NCBI RefSeq assembly: GCF_016808095.1
Contig: NC_068971.1
Coordinates: 6,708,501-6,772,500, forward strand
Length of the DNA: 64,000 bases
Origin: Vigna angularis
Lineage: Eukaryota > Streptophyta > Magnoliopsida > Fabales > Fabaceae
Direction of reading: 5' to 3'
Shown here: positions 10,003 through 19,863 of the stretch, piece after piece
Layout of the letters: every line of letters begins with the position of its first letter
How positions within the stretch are numbered: the first letter of the stretch is position 1
Translations under genes and position numbers: made by a program
Notes under the pieces: generated by a model
Told to the model about the DNA's origin: nothing
What the model saw: only the letters and a program-made list of their open reading frames with translations
Databases searched by the model: none

Positions 10003-12330
10003 TCATGGCAAGGAGAAGGAAAACTCATACAAAATTCCACTTGGTGCCACTACAATGGGGCTCCTAACACTGTGTGCTCCACCATCTTCCATCCAAATAA
10101 GATCCCCATAAGAGATATCTTCCTTCTTGTACTTGTTGTACTTTATTACAACACTGTAGCTCAGCTTCTCATTTTTGTATCTGAATGACAAAGTCTCAGG
10201 GGACACTGTCACCACAGAGCCCTTAGGTTCTGTCACCTTGGCTCTGTATATGGCAGCACCAGCTCCAACATTGGTCACTGTCCTCCTAAATTTGTGGACA
10301 ACTGACATTGTTTTGTTGTTATAGATGGCTATAAATGAAGGGTAGTTAAGATCAAAAGATGGTTTTGCGCAATTGTAGGATGATGATCTTGTAATGGCTA
10401 AGATTTGCTTTATTGTGTAATTCGAAGCACAAAGCAGATCAACATAGTCCTGTGGGGTGGCATCATATATCAAACCTGGATCAAGTGCTTTGTTAGGGTC
10501 AATTTGACCAGCTCCCATGGCAAGAGGAGAAGCATATTGAGAAGGATAGCCATAGTCTCTAATTGGATTTTGCGTATTATCTAGAGGACTAGCTGTGGTT
10601 ACTATTGCAGACCTTATAGCAGCAGCACTCCATTCAGGGTGTGCAGCTTTCAGAAGAGCAGCAACACCAGAAGCATGAGGACAGGCCATGGATGTTCCAG
10701 ACAGCAAATTGTAGTCACTAGGTAAGTACACATTGTCGCCAATTTCAGCTGCTGGAGAATCAGGAATGAAAGCAGCAAGGACATTAGAGCCAGGTGCCAT
10801 TATGTCAGGCTTCAAGACCCCAGGGTAGTTTGGTGAAGGACCTCTTGAAGAGTAACCAGCAAGAGCTGGTGCTGGCTTCATTCCAACAAATGTTTGCTGA
10901 AATTTGATACTGGCTGTTGGATTCTTATGACTTTTTGCATACTTGATCACAGTTGGTGCATCCTTCGCACTGATTACAATACTTGGAAAGCTACCAATTC
11001 CTGAGTAATTTAACAAAGGACCATCAAGAAAAAACACTGCCCCTGACAAACTAGCTTCATTAACAACCGACATTTGCTTGTACATTAACTTAGTGTCTGG
11101 AACCAAGTCACATACAATGATCGCATCTGTTCTCAGTTTCGATAACAACTTGACTGAGTTACATGCTGATATATTCTTATAGTAGACAAGTGGAAGATTT
11201 TCCACCAAGGCATTTGCTGGAAACACGGTCGAACCAATAATGGTTCGGCCATTTCCAAGAACTAGAGAACCAAATGTGCGGTCAATGGTACCTGCAGCCA
11301 CAGTCAGAAGCCAGGGGATTCCATTGTGCAAAGTACCAAGATCAGGACCATTGTTACCTGCAGAGGATGAAACCAACACCCCTTTTTCCATTGCTGCAAA
11401 AGAAGCTATTGCTATAGGATCCTCATAAAGTGGAACACCATCAAACCCCATAGAGATGGAAATGACATCAACTCCATCAGCAATGGCTTGGTCCATTCCA
11501 GCCAAAACATCAGAGGAGTAACGACCCTCTTCCCAAAGGACCTTGTACATGGCAAGCCTAGCTCTTGGTGCAATGCCTCTGGCCACCCCTTTGGCATAGC
11601 CAAAGTAAGAGGCTCCACTGACGTAGTTGCCAGCAACTGTGGAAGATGTGTGAGTTCCATGACCCTCTGTATCTCTGGCTGAGTTCATAGTGATTCTAAC
11701 CTTGGGTTTTGCAGCAATCACTCCTTTGTTGAAATATCTGGCTCCGATCAGTTTGAAGTTGCACATGGAAGTGTTGAAGTCTTGCCCTTCCTGACAGGTT
11801 CCTTTCCATTTACTTGGAATTTTCTTGGTCATGCCATCATCTTTGAAGCTTTCACTCTCAGGCCACACACCAGAGTCAATAACACCCACAATGACATCCT
11901 CCCCCAAATTGGAAGCGTGCCAGAGGCCACTGGAAGAGGCTAGGGAGAGAAACTCAAAAGTGTGAGTGGTGTCTATGGTGACATTTCTGTCTGGATATGC
12001 TGCAACAAAACCACGAGAGTTCTTGAGAGCCTCTAACTCTTCTGAGGTTAGCACTGCACTAAAACCATACATGGCATGGTTATAAGAATACACTATCTGT
12101 TTCTGTGATTTCTTGAATGAGTGACCAGGCATTGCTGATTTTATGGACTGAACGGAGGATTCAAACCAATCATGATGCGTTGAAAAGGCAGCGGGAAAAA
12201 GGGATCTGTCCATGTGTACTATGTATGTGGAACTCTCTGCAGCACTGCCATGATGAGCCAACAGAAACCAATGAGTAATGAAGAGCATGAAAGGAAGTGG
12301 AATCACAAAGTTAGCCATTGGCTCCCTCAT
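10003..12330 (-). CDS. SBT1.9: Subtilisin-like serine protease (plant SBT1 type)
   Basis: This is an intronless 775-residue pre-pro-subtilase, normal length for plant family S8A. A hydrophobic signal peptide (about 5-31) is followed by an I9 propeptide (about 34-113); the mature enzyme would start near TTHT (121-124). The catalytic residues are all present: Asp152 (VIDSGVWPES), His224 (GHGTHT), Asn326 (SAGNNGP) and Ser547 (GTSMACPHASG). A PA insertion lies between His and Ser, and a fibronectin-III-like domain covers about 656-760. The family acts in the secretory path and cell wall. The sequence resembles Arabidopsis SBT1.9 and tomato SBT3, and the exact orthologue is inference. Translation could start at Met1 or Met5; Met5 gives a more typical signal peptide. 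The substrate is unknown. Confidence 0.96.
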   Translation of the reverse strand: MREPMANFVIPLPFMLFITHWFLLAHHGSAAESSTYIVHMDRSLFPAAFSTHHDWFESSVQSIKSAMPGHSFKKSQKQIVYSYNHAMYGFSAVLTSEELEALKNSRGFVAAYPDRNVTIDTTHTFEFLSLASSSGLWHASNLGEDVIVGVIDSGVWPESESFKDDGMTKKIPSKWKGTCQEGQDFNTSMCNFKLIGARYFNKGVIAAKPKVRITMNSARDTEGHGTHTSSTVAGNYVSGASYFGYAKGVARGIAPRARLAMYKVLWEEGRYSSDVLAGMDQAIADGVDVISISMGFDGVPLYEDPIAIASFAAMEKGVLVSSSAGNNGPDLGTLHNGIPWLLTVAAGTIDRTFGSLVLGNGRTIIGSTVFPANALVENLPLVYYKNISACNSVKLLSKLRTDAIIVCDLVPDTKLMYKQMSVVNEASLSGAVFFLDGPLLNYSGIGSFPSIVISAKDAPTVIKYAKSHKNPTASIKFQQTFVGMKPAPALAGYSSRGPSPNYPGVLKPDIMAPGSNVLAAFIPDSPAAEIGDNVYLPSDYNLLSGTSMACPHASGVAALLKAAHPEWSAAAIRSAIVTTASPLDNTQNPIRDYGYPSQYASPLAMGAGQIDPNKALDPGLIYDATPQDYVDLLCASNYTIKQILAITRSSSYNCAKPSFDLNYPSFIAIYNNKTMSVVHKFRRTVTNVGAGAAIYRAKVTEPKGSVVTVSPETLSFRYKNEKLSYSVVIKYNKYKKEDISYGDLIWMEDGGAHSVRSPIVVAPSGILYEFSFSLP

Positions 12331-12389
12331 TGTTTATGCAACTCAATCAAAATTCCTTAGTTTGAAAAAACTGATCAGATCACGTATCA

Positions 12390-12395
12390 TTTATA
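12390..12395 (-). promoter_or_regulatory. Putative TATA box of the subtilase gene
   Basis: On the minus strand the sequence reads TTATAAAT about 60 bp before the ATG, a plausible TATA position with a short 5' UTR. The decayed copy at 12888-13075 has lost this motif through a small deletion. Confidence 0.5.
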
Positions 12396-12887
12396 AGAAG
12401 TTTTGGTCTGTAGATTGCCAAAGATATTGACATGTGTAATTATTACAAACTGTGGAAAATATAATTGAAAGATAATGGTATTTATTTTATGCATCAAAGC
12501 TAATATAATTTCTTTATATTAGCTTTTTTTGATGACCAGATAAGTCAATTGAGAGAAAGAAGGGAAAAAAGTGTAGACCTTATCCTAGCAGTGAAAGAGA
12601 GAAATAAAAAGATTATAATAAAAGTATATGAATGTGATGATGATGATTAAATTAAAATAAATATCTTGGTGAAGAATACCTAAATAACTCAATTTAAGCA
12701 GATTAATTAATCATTTAAAGTAGTTTCAAACCGTACAAGTGAATGACGCACCCTCCACTTCCTGTAATGCTTGAACCAGATTCTTTTCTATTAGGATTCA
12801 GTGTCGATGACTCCTTTGTAATTGGCTCTGTTGAAGATTAATTATCAATTATTATTTTGTGTTTAGCTAGTGTGCAGCATAAATGAA
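12396..12887. other. Upstream region of the subtilase gene
   Basis: AT-rich, with no ORF of note. It contains the promoter by position. Beyond the TATA-like motif no specific regulatory site can be supported. Confidence 0.5.
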
Positions 12888-13075
12888 AACCAATGAGTAA
12901 TGAGGAGCATGAATGAAAGTGGAAACACAAAGTTAGCCTTAGGCTCCATCGATGTTTATGCAACCCAAAATGAAAACTTCTGTTGTGAAGAAGCTTATCA
13001 GATCAGGCAGCATATGAAGGAATTTTTGTCCTGTAGAATGCCAAAGATGTTCACATGTGTTGTCGTTACAAATCG
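12888..13075 (-). pseudogene. Relic of the subtilase 5' end (signal peptide plus leader)
   Basis: Read on the minus strand, this stretch aligns with the subtilase from its upstream leader (ACATGTGT, GCCAAAGAT, TGATCAGAT-like blocks) through codons for EP-ANFV-PL-FM-ITHWF of the signal peptide. It then stops matching after the WF codons. The codon for Met5 has become AAG and the TATA motif is deleted, but an ATG GAG CCT start is still readable. It looks like the surviving edge of a former tandem duplicate or partial duplication. It encodes no protease domain. Confidence 0.8.
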
Positions 13076-14250
13076 CGACAAATTATTATCAATTTATTCA
13101 TCTTCAATACATCTTTAAGTTGATTTTGCCTTCGAAATCTTTTAACTAATAATAGCTACTGCTTCTTAGGTTAATGTTGTTACAGTAGAACGTTGGTTGG
13201 CAATATCTAAGAACATATATGAATGCCAAAATGACATTTGTTTTGGAAGGAGTAGAAACAAGAAGCATGGCGATTATAGGAAACGTGTCAGTATTAGTTA
13301 ACGTCAAAGAATCAGAAAAAAATAAAACAGTATTCGATTATTAGTCGCTAATTTGTCTTGCTGTTAATTTGTTGCATATATATAGGTTCGGTCTCTTTTT
13401 AGAAGCCATTATTGATACCAGCTGAGCGTACAGTAGTTGAATTGAAATTTTAATTTATTTTTTATTTCATGCAGAGATTTTATTGTAATTGCTTTGTTTA
13501 AGTGTGATCGTTTAAAATATTTTCTGCGTACATAAGAGTTTTTTTAGTGACGAGTTTGCTTGAATAAAAAAATGTTTAGAGTTTCGCCATCAGAAATTAA
13601 ATTAATTTATAATATATAAATGGATGAAAATTCAAATAATTTTGTAAAATTAAATTAAATTTAAAATTTACTTCAAAAAAGAAAAGCTAAAATTCTTTTA
13701 TCTATAAATTTTATACCATAAAGCTGTAACGACTACTCATCCAGAAATTTAAGCAAACAAGTCCAAATATAGTGATGTATGATAATTAATTTGTTCATAT
13801 TTATTAATTATATATGTAAAAAATGATTTCTATTAATCGACAGAATAAAAACAGCTTTACACAAATGTGAATGACTAAATATTAATATACTAGTTTTAGT
13901 TATAATCATCTTGTTAATTGACGCTAAATTTCTTATAGGATTATTTCGACGATTAATGCACATTTTAGAAAAAATTTAATGCATGTAAAAGATATACATT
14001 TTACGGACAAGGTACGAATTTTAATTCCAATTTTCATGAACTAGGAAACCTAGTAAAATACCGAATCTACCTAGTTTAGGGGAAAAAAATTGCCCACCAC
14101 TGTTCAATTTTTGTCCCTTATTTACATTTATTTATTACCCAGCTAGAGAGTCTCTTGTACATGGTACTGATAATTTTAATTTTGAATTAAATTAGTGATT
14201 AAAATAGAAATAAAAAGTATTTATTTTAATTATTGATAATAAATATTAAA
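13076..14250. other. AT-rich intergenic DNA
   Basis: No gene, RNA or clear element is seen. Long A/T runs dominate. Confidence 0.6.
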
Positions 14251-14465
14251 CTATTGAGAAACCTGGAAGAGGTTCCCTGTGGGTTACACAAATATTAATA
14301 ACATCTAAGTCAATTATATAAGGGATTGACACTACTCTTTACCCAAAACCTTAAGGCAATAGGTTAATAGGTCTTTTACCTTTATATGCTGCTCTACTTT
14401 CTCATTTCTATCCAATGTGGGACTTGGACTCACACTTGGATTCACAACAATCTCCCTCTCAAGGG
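14251..14465 (-). mobile_element. TRIM-like LTR fragment, minus orientation
   Basis: On the minus strand a purine tract (CTTGAGAGGGAGATT, 14450-14465) is followed by TGTTGTGAATCC and then AAGTCCCACATTGGATA. This layout is typical of the 3' LTR of small plant retroelements. The internal side lies to the right. Confidence 0.5.
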
Positions 14466-14660
14466 TGAGGAGTCCCTTCCACATAGGTACACTCCCCCTC
14501 TAGCGGAAACATTCCCAACCAACAACAACTACGAGTAACCCTTTCCAATCATTGTTCATCTTAACAGAACTTTCTTACCTAAATACCCTTTGCTAGGAAG
14601 ACTTTCGGTATAGGGATCATTATACTCGTTTGAGTCCGACACCAAGACAAACCATCGATC

Positions 14661-14672
14661 GGTATCAGAGCC
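14661..14672 (+). promoter_or_regulatory. Primer-binding-site-like motif (initiator Met tRNA)
   Basis: GGTATCAGAGCC matches the plant LTR-retroelement primer-binding site complementary to the 3' end of initiator tRNA-Met. It opens a short internal region that runs to the purine tract at 14907-14915. Confidence 0.6.
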
Positions 14673-15095
14673 CATGTTCAGGTCTGGTGATCGGGCTTAG
14701 TTGAGTATGTCCCTCCATGATCAGGTGAAGCCTTGGCAAGTGGCCAGTGACAAATAGCCAGGTGAATCACGAGAGGTGGAGAGCAAGAGATACTCAGTGT
14801 TTGACCATGGATCGTGAGAGCAAAGAGAAGTGGTGACCATGGTGTACTCGAGGATAAGAAAAGACTTCCGTTGTAGGAAAGGTAGAAGAGCCATAGTCCT
14901 TTGTTTGAGGGGAGGATGTTGGGTACAAACAAAGTCCCACATCGGATAAAATAAGAGATGGACATAGATTTATATACACATAAGATACCTCCATTGGTAA
15001 GAGGCCTTTTGGAGTGGTACCAAAAGCAAATTCGTGAGGGCTCAGCCCAAAGCGGACAATATAGAGATTTATGTGTATGTGTGTGTTGAATCTCC
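14673..15095 (+). mobile_element. Small TRIM-like element: internal region and 3' LTR
   Basis: After the primer-binding-like site there is about 235 bp of internal sequence, then a polypurine tract (GAGGGGAGGA, 14907-14915), then an LTR start TGTTGGGTAC at 14916 followed by AAAGTCCCACATCGG. No matching 5' LTR is present to the left. Instead the inverted LTR piece at 14251-14465 lies there, so two elements are fused head to head. Confidence 0.55.
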
Positions 15096-16715
15096 CTACA
15101 CTAACTATATTGAAATAAGGATTTATTAGGATTATAATAAGTATAATATTTAGTTTGTCCAAGAGAAACATATCTTAAATTTGATGTAAATCAATTCCAA
15201 ATAAAGACTAATTTCAGAAGTGATAATAGCTTGAAAATAATGAGACTTGATTATTTTAATATTAAAAAGTTTTAATATAAATAATTTTATTATGAATAAG
15301 TTTCATTAAATACGACATCATTTTATAAATAACTTTTCTAGAGTTCTTTGATTTTTTTTCTTTAAGAGTTCTTCCTCCCTACTCATCCAATTAAAGAACT
15401 GAGACCACAAGATTGATCCTTGCGGCGTATTATTCATTTTGGACTATTTAATTTTTTCGTTCGTGTAAGTTGAGTTTCAATATTTTTTCTTGATCTTTTT
15501 TGTTATATGTTGCATGTGAGTCTTCTGCTACATCCATGCATATTTTTAGTCATCTATAGGAGTCTTTACTTATCAATGATCATAACAATATATCCTGATC
15601 GTTTTTTAATTGTTCTTAGGTATAATTAGGGTATCTTGTGGGCTTAAAAGGATTTGAGATTCCTTAGAGCAAGTTCATCTGTTTCTTAGGTAAGAGAAAT
15701 TAATTGCAGTATTTTTAACTGATAAATAACCTCTAATTGTTGATTGTATGCTTGTATGATAATTGGTTTGCGTAATTGAGTTTTCTGGTAAAATATGACA
15801 TGTGGAGTTCAATTAGGGGTTTGATTTTTTCTTTAGTGATTGTATGTTGAAATTTGATATATTGTATGGTTGAGATTGCAATTTAGGTGAATTGAGTCAT
15901 TGAGTTGTGTATAATCTAATGGTTAGTATGTTTTGAAATTTATGGTTGTTGTTAGACTAATTTGTAGGACTAGAATGACATAAATCTATAAATCTTATTC
16001 TGCAAAACTATGCAGACCCATTGGACAAGCATATACTCGTTGAGCAAAGTCAGAGTCAAAGATTTATTAGCTTGATAGTCGCTAGGTGAGATTACACTCT
16101 TTGGATGAGACCAAAGTCAAAGAGCTCACTGACTTGACAGTCGCTAAGCGAGAATATATTCATTGGGTCAGATAAAAGTCAGAGAGCAACCAACTTTGTG
16201 GTTGTTAGGCAAGAATAACTTCTTTGGGTGCAACCAAAGTTAGAGAGTTCACTGACTTGATAGTGGTTGGTTGGGTGACTTTCGTAACATTTTAAGCTTG
16301 AGAGTTCAAATAATGATCTCGTTGGGTAAGTTATTTAGTCACTAAGTGAGAGTGCTTTTAGTCACTAATCACTGAGACAATATATATTAATTCTCACTGA
16401 GCAAGATTCACAAAGTCTAACTATTTTCACATGAGTCTCTTATGTCATATGATCTTAAATGTGGTAATTTGTGAATGTTAATATGATGGTTAGTTTATGA
16501 TATTTATCTAAGGATGGTTGGAACCAATCTAAGAAGATCAGTTGTGGTTTGTTTAATGTATAGTATGACATATAGGAGTTCAGAAAGGAGGTATCCTAAT
16601 ATACTACCAATCATTCAACTCATAGAGAGAGGAATGAGGTGGGAGAGAGAATGGTAGGGGGTCCTAGCCTTGAACTTTTGGTCCTAGACACGAATGAGAA
16701 TAACCTTATGAGTAG
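15096..16715 (+). mobile_element. Gypsy-like LTR, left part, with internal short repeats
   Basis: No gene is seen. The stretch appears to be the left part of an LTR that resumes at 18201 and ends at 18725 before a primer-binding site. It is split by the Athila-like insertion at 16721-18195. The left boundary is not clear. Degenerate repeats run from about 16000 to 16400, with TCGCTAAGCGAGAAT-like palindromes and AAAGTCAGAGAG phrases. Confidence 0.5.
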
Positions 16716-16774
16716 TAGGGTGATGACCCAAAACTTGTTAGTCGTTGCTAGGACTCGGGTTCAATCCCCAAATC

Positions 16775-16795
16775 CCCGGCAACGGCGCCAAAAAC
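16775..16795 (-). promoter_or_regulatory. tRNA-Asp-type primer-binding site
   Basis: On plus the block reads CCCCGGCAACGGCGCCA, identical to the 3' acceptor end of plant tRNA-Asp including the final CCA. On minus it is the binding site for that tRNA. The adjoining GGGTTCAATCCCC resembles a tRNA T-arm, so a short tRNA-derived piece may be embedded here. No complete tRNA gene is present. Confidence 0.7.
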
Positions 16796-17699
16796 TTGTT
16801 AGCCAAAAACTTGTTGGGCGTGATTTCGGCAAGCGTACCGAATCGTTCAAGTAATAAACCGGTAAGACCGGGTATCGTTTTCCCAAGAGACTCGTAATAC
16901 TAGAGAATTGTGCGATTAACAACTCATATAGACTCAAGAACATAACATCAATTTACAAACAAGTGCAGAAATGTAAATTCATACATAATTACAAGGTTGG
17001 ACTTTGGTATTGAAGACACTTGGAAATGGAAAAGACTAGAAATGGTATGAAATGACATTGTTAAGGTTAGTTTTCACCAATGCACTCTTGTGTATAACCA
17101 ATTTCATCTCCTCTCTATCAATTTACTAAAGTCAATCCACTAAAACACTCTAGCCCTAATCCCTTAGGTGAAAGAGCCTAGGTTTTCCTTATCAAACTCC
17201 AATCCCTTGGAAAATCTAACAAGCAAAACCTGCATTAAAGAGCTGGGATCTAAGACAACATGTGAATCATCTTCCATCCCTAGAATCAATGAACCACAAG
17301 GACTCCTATTTCAGTTCTGGGTTTCATCTTACGTCCCCATAATCCATAAAACCCCAAAATCAAGTCATGAACGTCCCCATTACATGCAAGCTTTAAGATT
17401 GGAAACAAGAATACTAGCAATTGATAGAAAAGGCATATATAAATTCAAATCATTCAACAATTACACAAGATTCAAAGGCTACAACTAATCCCAACAAAGA
17501 TGGGTTTGGTTCTCCATTTCCATGGAGAACCCTAAAGCTTACAAACATGGAAGATGGAAGAAGAAGGAGACCCAAAGGAAGAGGAGGAGATGTTCCCACA
17601 AGCTCCTCACGCCCTCCATGAGCTCCAGCCGTGAAATCGCACCTCCAAAGAACCAAACACAGTTTCCCCTTCGCGTTTTGGGGTTAAATAGACTAGATC

Positions 17700-17965
17700 T
17701 GACACATCAGCAAAAGTCGCGCCCGGCGCCCTCTCAGTCGCGCCCGGGCACGGGGCTCTCTGGAAAAGTCGCGCCCGGGCGCCCCATTTCTCACGCCCGG
17801 ACGTGAAACTCTCTGGAAAAAATCAAAAAATCGCGAAAAGTCGCGCTCGGCGCCCCTGTGTCGCGCCCGGCGCGGAACATCTGGATTTGGACGAACGTCC
17901 TTCTAGTTGGCCGAGCGTCCCATGATTTATGGGCGACCGTTCTCTCTTCGTCCACAGGACGAGCG
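17700..17965. repeat. GC-rich GTCGCGCCCGG array in Athila-like LTR copy 2
   Basis: Units built on GTCGCGCCCGGGCGCC and later CGAGCGTCC repeat irregularly. This is the most GC-rich patch of its length in the window and sits where copies 1 and 3 carry different arrays. Confidence 0.75.
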
Positions 17966-18200
17966 TCCCTTTCTGCTAACTTCTTGGTCAAGTTCTATAC
18001 ATTGTTGGAGACTCTTCCAAGCTCATTTTTAGCTACAAAATAAGGGATTATTGATGAAAGTACATCAAAGTAGCCAAAAACACAATTATTTAGAAAACAA
18101 GACAAAACAAGAGGATTAAGCAAGTTATAAGTTAGAAAGGAGTTGATTTTGCTACTAAAATGATGCTTAAAATATGGTAAAATTTAGCATTATCATAGGG

Positions 18201-18725
18201 TGATAATCCCTATGTTTATGGTTTTGTAGAACATAAATACTACTACAAATGCACACCTACAATAAAGCTCTATGTCAAAAGCATATATCCAGATAATTGA
18301 GTTTATTATCAACTCTTTATATGTGTTTATATGAGTTATTGTATTTCATCCATGTTTAGCTTATATCTGATATGTTCTAATTGTCTTAGATTAATTATTT
18401 TTGCACATTAGCTTATCCTATTGTTTTCTTTTGGTGTTTCATGTGTGTTCGTTTTTTTATGTTGTGATGATCGCCTTATTGGAATAAGCAAGTGAGGAGT
18501 AGGTGTGGATGCATCTCTGGTGGAAGACAGTGATGGAGCAAAGTTTTATTATTGGTCGTCTAGTAGTGATCATTAGTTCTTTTAGATGTATTTATTATTA
18601 TGATTTTTTGTTTTAGATAATTGTATTAATATTATATCTAAATTTTGAGACAATTTGTTTTGTTTTATTAATTTAATTAACGTCTTATTTTAACAGTTGT
18701 AAGCCGCTAAAAAGGGAATGTTACA
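18201..18725 (+). mobile_element. Gypsy-like LTR, right end
   Basis: This continues the LTR split by the Athila insertion and ends GGGAATGTTACA at 18725, two or three bases before a primer-binding site. Its last 220 bp match 25008-25228. Confidence 0.65.
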
Positions 18726-18728
18726 TTT

Positions 18729-18740
18729 TGGTATCAGAAC
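18729..18740 (+). promoter_or_regulatory. Primer-binding site of the Gypsy-like element
   Basis: TGGTATCAGAAC differs by one base from the standard initiator tRNA-Met site and follows an LTR end ...ATGTTACA. Confidence 0.75.
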
Positions 18741-19850
18741 ATATCATCCTTAGGTAAGGGTTGTGGGTTTGTCATGTCTTGCGAAGTTTAAAAGTTTAAG
18801 TTTAGATTGTAGAGATTGTGTAACCAACTAAAAGTATTAAGAATAGAAAATGTCTTGATAAGAGTAATAAGGGTGTACACTCATAACTATATTAAAGATA
18901 GTTGTTTTTCTTAATTCTAAACGTTTAAGGAAAGAAAGAGTTGTGGTTTGAGTTTTGTTTTCTATAGTGATTCTTGTCATGTTCTTACCTTTGTGGTAGT
19001 GTTAAGTACTCTATAATGATAGAGGAATGCAAATTCAAGGATAACTTGACCTGCTTACCTTTATGTGAATTGGATAAGGCCTTTGAGACAATTTTCTACC
19101 TTGAAGATATGAAGAATTGGTGTGTTAGAGTTTGGGAGTTAGAAAATCAGAGTTTTGGATTTCAAATGACGAGGAAAGAAGTTGGAGTTCTAAATCAATG
19201 TTTTGGATTGAAAGAGTTTCGAGAATAGGTTATTCAGGTCGGATATCACAAGTTTTGCAAAAGGAATGAGTTCAAAGGACAGAAGAATGGGAGATATTGG
19301 TACGCGCTTGTGTAAGGTTTGAGAAAACAACTTGGTTCTACTTCTCGACAATGTATGAGGTCTGGAAGAGAAAAGTGGTGGAAGGTTTGAGGTTAAAGCT
19401 AATAAGGGTATAGGAACCCTAAAGTGAACAAATGGGATTAATCTTTAGACAAAGGAGACTAAGATGAAGTAAAGCTTAAGAAGAAGTCACATAAGGTGGT
19501 GCTTTCTAAGTTATGGAAACACATTTTTTTATGAGAATAAAGTATCATAAAGGTTTTATACTAAGTTCAACAATCAGAAGGAGAATAAAAAGGATGTTTA
19601 AAGAAAAGTTGAATGGGAGGTAGGTTTGATCTTGGTTGAGGTGGAAGAATTAAAGTATTGAAAGAAGAAATACATCATTAAGTTTGATTTGAAAGAAAAG
19701 GCAACATTAGCGACGTTAAAGCACGAAGAATGAGGAAAGAAGAAGAAAAATCTTAAGTAGCTTAAAAGGTGTCTACGATAGCTAGTGCTGAAGTGGTTAC
19801 CATGAAGGATCTAGTTCAAAGATATAAAGTTGTGCTTGGACTACAGGTTT
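18741..19850 (+). mobile_element. Degenerate leader and gag region of the Gypsy-like element
   Basis: Position after the primer-binding site suggests leader and gag sequence. Only short frames remain, such as 84 residues at 18974-19228, and no capsid or zinc-knuckle motif can be recognised. It is treated as decayed, not as a gene. Confidence 0.4.
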
Positions 19851-19863
19851 TTGGCCAAAAACT

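Larger units (their letters stand above)
16721..18195 (-). mobile_element. Athila-like LTR copy 2 with tRNA-Asp primer-binding site
   Basis: On the minus strand the LTR starts TGATAATGC at 18195 and runs to about 16820. It is followed by TGGCGCCGTTGCCGGGGATT, which complements the 3' end of tRNA-Asp, the usual Athila primer site. About 75 bp of leader follow, and then the element ends. Exact 5-bp repeats TAGGG flank the whole piece (16716-16720 and 18196-18200). It is therefore a near-solo LTR that still holds its primer-binding site. The short ORFs here are not genes. Confidence 0.75.

Noticed and set aside
16760..16800. Possible tRNA-Asp gene
   Set aside because: Only the acceptor end and a T-arm-like piece match. 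There is no anticodon arm or D-arm in order, and the context is a retroelement primer-binding site.
17791..18043. Overlapping GC-rich ORFs on both strands
   Set aside because: They come from the GTCGCGCCCGG array in the LTR, which lacks stops in several frames.
546..18195. A single 17.6 kb Athila element with LTR copies 1 and 2 as its ends, containing the subtilase
   Set aside because: Orientation would allow it, but copy 2 has its own TAGGG flanks and ends 75 bp into its leader. The space between holds a host gene and other elements, so they are separate insertions.
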